A program made the position numbers and the translations under genes. A stretch of 64,000 nt of DNA from Arcobacter ellisii (lineage in GTDB: Bacteria; Campylobacterota; Campylobacteria; Campylobacterales; Arcobacteraceae), in assembly GCF_003544915.1 (NCBI RefSeq), contig NZ_CP032097.1:62001-126000 (forward strand). The letters are read 5' to 3'. Under the pieces are notes generated by a model. It was not told the DNA's origin. It saw only the letters and a list, made by a program, of their open reading frames with translations, and did no database searches. Position 1 is the first letter of the stretch. Every line of letters starts with the position of its first letter. Below are positions 62,211 through 64,000 of the stretch, in pieces.

Positions 62211-62410
62211 TTTGTAGGTTTTGATTCTTTACAATCTTCTAGTTTTTGATTAAGTTCATTTATCTCTTTTTCTTTTTGAATAAGAGTTCTTAATAATTCA
62301 GATACGTCATTTGTACTTGAGTCATAAACTTCATTTTGTACTTTTGTTGCACATGCAGTAAAATTAAATAAAAACAGTAAACTTAAAACTAATAACAAAT
62401 ATTTTTTCAT
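62207..62410 (-). CDS. Small lipoprotein
   Basis: 67 residues with a lipobox FTAC at 17-20 after a hydrophobic stretch, then a short Lys/Glu-rich coiled-coil tail (LIQKEKEINELNQKL). Lipid-anchored on Cys20. Function unknown; coupled to miaA. Confidence 0.75.
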   Translation of the reverse strand: MKKYLLLVLSLLFLFNFTACATKVQNEVYDSSTNDVSELLRTLIQKEKEINELNQKLEDCKESKPTK

Positions 62411-62488
62411 AAAACTCTTTTGTGTGTAAAATATAGTAGATTATAACTAGAAAAAGTTTAATTTTTATTTTTTTAATAATATCTTCGA

Positions 62489-62494
62489 TAAAAT
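62489..62494 (+). promoter_or_regulatory. Candidate -10 box just before mqnP
   Basis: TAAAAT in TTCGATAAAATCCC lies so close to the ATG at 62502 that the transcript would start within one or two bases of it (leaderless). No ribosome binding site is visible. Confidence 0.35.
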
Positions 62495-62501
62495 CCCAAA
62501 C

Positions 62502-63362
62502 ATGAATAAACTGATAAAAAAACTTAATGATTTTAATGAACTTGTGATGTTCAAACACTCTATTTTTTCGCTACCTTTTATTTTTATTGCAATGGTAGTT
62601 AGTGCTCAAGGTTGGTTTGGATTTAAACTTTTGTTTCTTGGAATTTTAGCCGCATTAACAGCTAGAAATTTTGCAATGGGATTTAATAGATTTATGGATA
62701 GAGATATAGATGCCTTAAATCCAAGAACTATAAATCGACCAAATGTTGATGGAAGATTAGATGCTAAACAAATATTTATATTTACATTTTTGAATGCTTT
62801 TGGATTTATTGCTGTTGCATATTTTGTAAATGATTTGGCTTTTTATTTATCAATTCCTATTTTAATTATTATTGGTTCTTACTCATATTTTAAAAGATTT
62901 TCATACTTAGCTCATATTATTTTGGGAATATCTTTAGGACTTGCACCAATTGCAGGAGTTGTTGCTGTTAGTGAAACTATTCCTTTTTGGTCAATTGTTT
63001 TAAGTATTGGAGTTATGTTTTGGGTTGCTGGATTTGATTTACTTTATTCTTTACAAGATATTGAAGTTGATAAAAAACTTGGACTTCACTCTATTCCATC
63101 AAAATTTGGTGTTGAAAAAACAATGAAAATCTCAAAGATTTTTCATGCTTTAACTGTATTATTCTGGCTTTTATTTGTAATTATTTCTGAAAGTTCATAT
63201 TTTGCTTATATTGCTGTGGTTTTAAGTGCTTTAATGCTTTCTTATGAACACTATTTAGTAAACAAAGATTTTAGAAAAATTGATAAAGCCTTTTTTACAG
63301 TAAATGGTTACTTAGGAATTATATTTTTTGTATTAATAGTACTGGACAATATTTTCTTTTAA
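62502..63362 (+). CDS. mqnP: UbiA-family prenyltransferase, menaquinone (MqnP) type
   Basis: 286 residues, about nine helices. Two Asp motifs NRFMDRDIDALNPRT and SLQDIEVDKKLGLHSIP are intact. In Campylobacterota menaquinone is made by the futalosine route and MqnP attaches the prenyl tail, so I favour MqnP over UbiA. No Shine-Dalgarno precedes the ATG, which still matches the expected family start (LNDFNELVMFKHSIFSLPF). Confidence 0.82.
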   Translation: MNKLIKKLNDFNELVMFKHSIFSLPFIFIAMVVSAQGWFGFKLLFLGILAALTARNFAMGFNRFMDRDIDALNPRTINRPNVDGRLDAKQIFIFTFLNAFGFIAVAYFVNDLAFYLSIPILIIIGSYSYFKRFSYLAHIILGISLGLAPIAGVVAVSETIPFWSIVLSIGVMFWVAGFDLLYSLQDIEVDKKLGLHSIPSKFGVEKTMKISKIFHALTVLFWLLFVIISESSYFAYIAVVLSALMLSYEHYLVNKDFRKIDKAFFTVNGYLGIIFFVLIVLDNIFF

Positions 63363-63375
63363 TTTTCTTTTTAAG

Positions 63376-63408
63376 TAAGGCTGTGATATTATTTCAGCCT
63401 TATTTTTA
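63376..63408 (+). terminator. Rho-independent terminator of mqnP
   Basis: TAAGGCTG pairs with CAGCCTTA (8 bp) and is followed by TTTTT. Confidence 0.75.
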
Positions 63409-63419
63409 TAAGAACAAGC

Positions 63420-63496
63420 GCGTCTATAGTTCAACTGGATAGAATGACCGGTTTCGACCCGGTAGGTTGAGGGTTCGAATCCTTCTAGGCGTGCCA
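63420..63496 (+). tRNA. tRNA-Arg (anticodon TCG)
   Basis: Complete cloverleaf: acceptor GCGTCTA/TAGGCGT, D arm GTTC/GAAT, anticodon stem ACCGG/CCGGT with loop TTTCGAC, T arm GAGGG/CCTTC with TTCGAAT loop, discriminator G and encoded CCA. Anticodon TCG reads CGN arginine codons. Confidence 0.95.
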
Positions 63497-63621
63497 CTTT
63501 TTTTTATCAAAAAACTAAATCCTTTCAATTAACATTTTTAATACTATTTAGCTCTCAAATTAGGATATGATTATTTAATTAAAACTATTCTCATAATTTT
63601 AATCCTTACAAAAGGAGTTAT

Positions 63622-64000
63622 ATGAAGTATCTTTTTTACACTTTTTTGATTATCACTTCTTTATTTTCAGAACAAAGAGTTTTGAAAATCTCAAATTTCA
63701 TAGATTATATAAACATTGATTTGTTGAAAGAGTTTGCATATCAAAATGATATAAAAATTATTTACGATATTCATGAAGTTAATGAGGAGATATATTCAAA
63801 AATAAAAGAAAATAATGATTTTGATTTACTTATTTTATCTTCAAACTATATAACAAAACTTGCAAAAATAGATAAATTGGAAAAAAATAGATATTAGTAA
63901 ATTGAAAAACTACTCTAATATAAATCAAGAGTTTTTACAAACAAATTTTTCGGATACTAAAGAGTTTACGATTCCATATTTATGGGGAACAGTTGGGTTA
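63622..64000 (+). pseudogene. PotD-like periplasmic binding protein, frame-broken and cut by the window edge
   Basis: The first frame (63622-63897) has a signal peptide (1-17) and a PotD/PotF-like start (KISNFIDYINIDLLKEFAYQ, DLLILSSNYITKLAKID). It stops in TAG at 63895, but the reading continues in the +1 frame from 63887 as IDISKLKNYSNINQEFLQ and IPYLWGTVGL, which is the conserved PotD region (S-x-PYxWGT). The break is at a run of seven A (63881-63887); six A would restore the frame. It could be a true pseudogene, phase variation, or an assembly error. The 3' part lies beyond the window. Confidence 0.65.

Overview
The window is an AT-rich bacterial chromosome segment from the Campylobacterota, most likely Arcobacteraceae (Arcobacter/Aliarcobacter-like). 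This rests on the low-GC codon use, the sequence types of RNase J, KdsD, HemJ, PhoH and the GltX/RlmN region, and gene orders that I recall from Campylobacter: gatB-gpsA, rnj-ksgA next to a nucleosidase-like gene, rlmN and a tiny hydrophobic protein gene, and hom-aminotransferase-two envelope ORFs-rlmB-rsmI-rpmE. No insertion sequence, prophage, CRISPR array or rRNA gene was seen. Genes are densely packed, often with overlapping start and stop codons.

Layout. 0-7 kb: OmpA-type protein, a small membrane/HhH-like protein, an oxidoreductase divergent from an HxlR regulator, TonB-like protein, gpsA, gatB and a SurA-like chaperone. 7-19 kb: one leftward block that reads as a lactate/2-oxoacid utilisation locus: lutA-lutB-lutC, a sensor kinase with a periplasmic ligand-binding region, its response regulator, a complete TRAP transporter (dctP-dctQ-dctM), a 39-codon ORF missed by length cut-offs, and a large FAD/Fe-S lactate dehydrogenase (Dld type). 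19-30 kb: a methyltransferase and dCMP deaminase, accB-accC, a DEAD-box RNA helicase behind a foldable leader, a PiT phosphate transporter, an AEC permease that appears to start on AUU/AUC, asnB, a NifX-like small protein with bluB, and an orphan second DctP. 30-41 kb (leftward): an sdhAB-like pair led by a Phd/YefM-like antitoxin gene, phoH, hemJ, rarA, rluB, kdsD, rnj, ksgA.

41-46 kb (rightward): hisF, a SIMPL protein, a nucleosidase-like protein, rlmN, a 32-aa membrane protein, gltX and an RRM protein. 46-55 kb: a metal (copper-type) efflux island: two-component system, Met-rich FixH/YtkA-like protein, TolC-like protein, adaptor, CusA-type RND pump, then YceI and a secreted protein with four C-x-x-G-K-C-G repeats. 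55-64 kb: MATE transporter, hom, an aminotransferase, rlmB, rsmI, rpmE, miaA, a small lipoprotein, mqnP/ubiA-type prenyltransferase, tRNA-Arg(TCG), and at the edge a PotD-like binding protein whose frame breaks at a run of seven A.

The strongest leads are the GKCG-repeat protein beside the Cus pump, the paired 11-bp-phased direct repeats in front of both two-component-linked operons (dctP and the efflux operon), the structured leader of the DEAD-box helicase, the non-canonical start of the AEC permease, and the merged lactate locus. All functional statements are from reading the sequence and from family knowledge; no database search was run.
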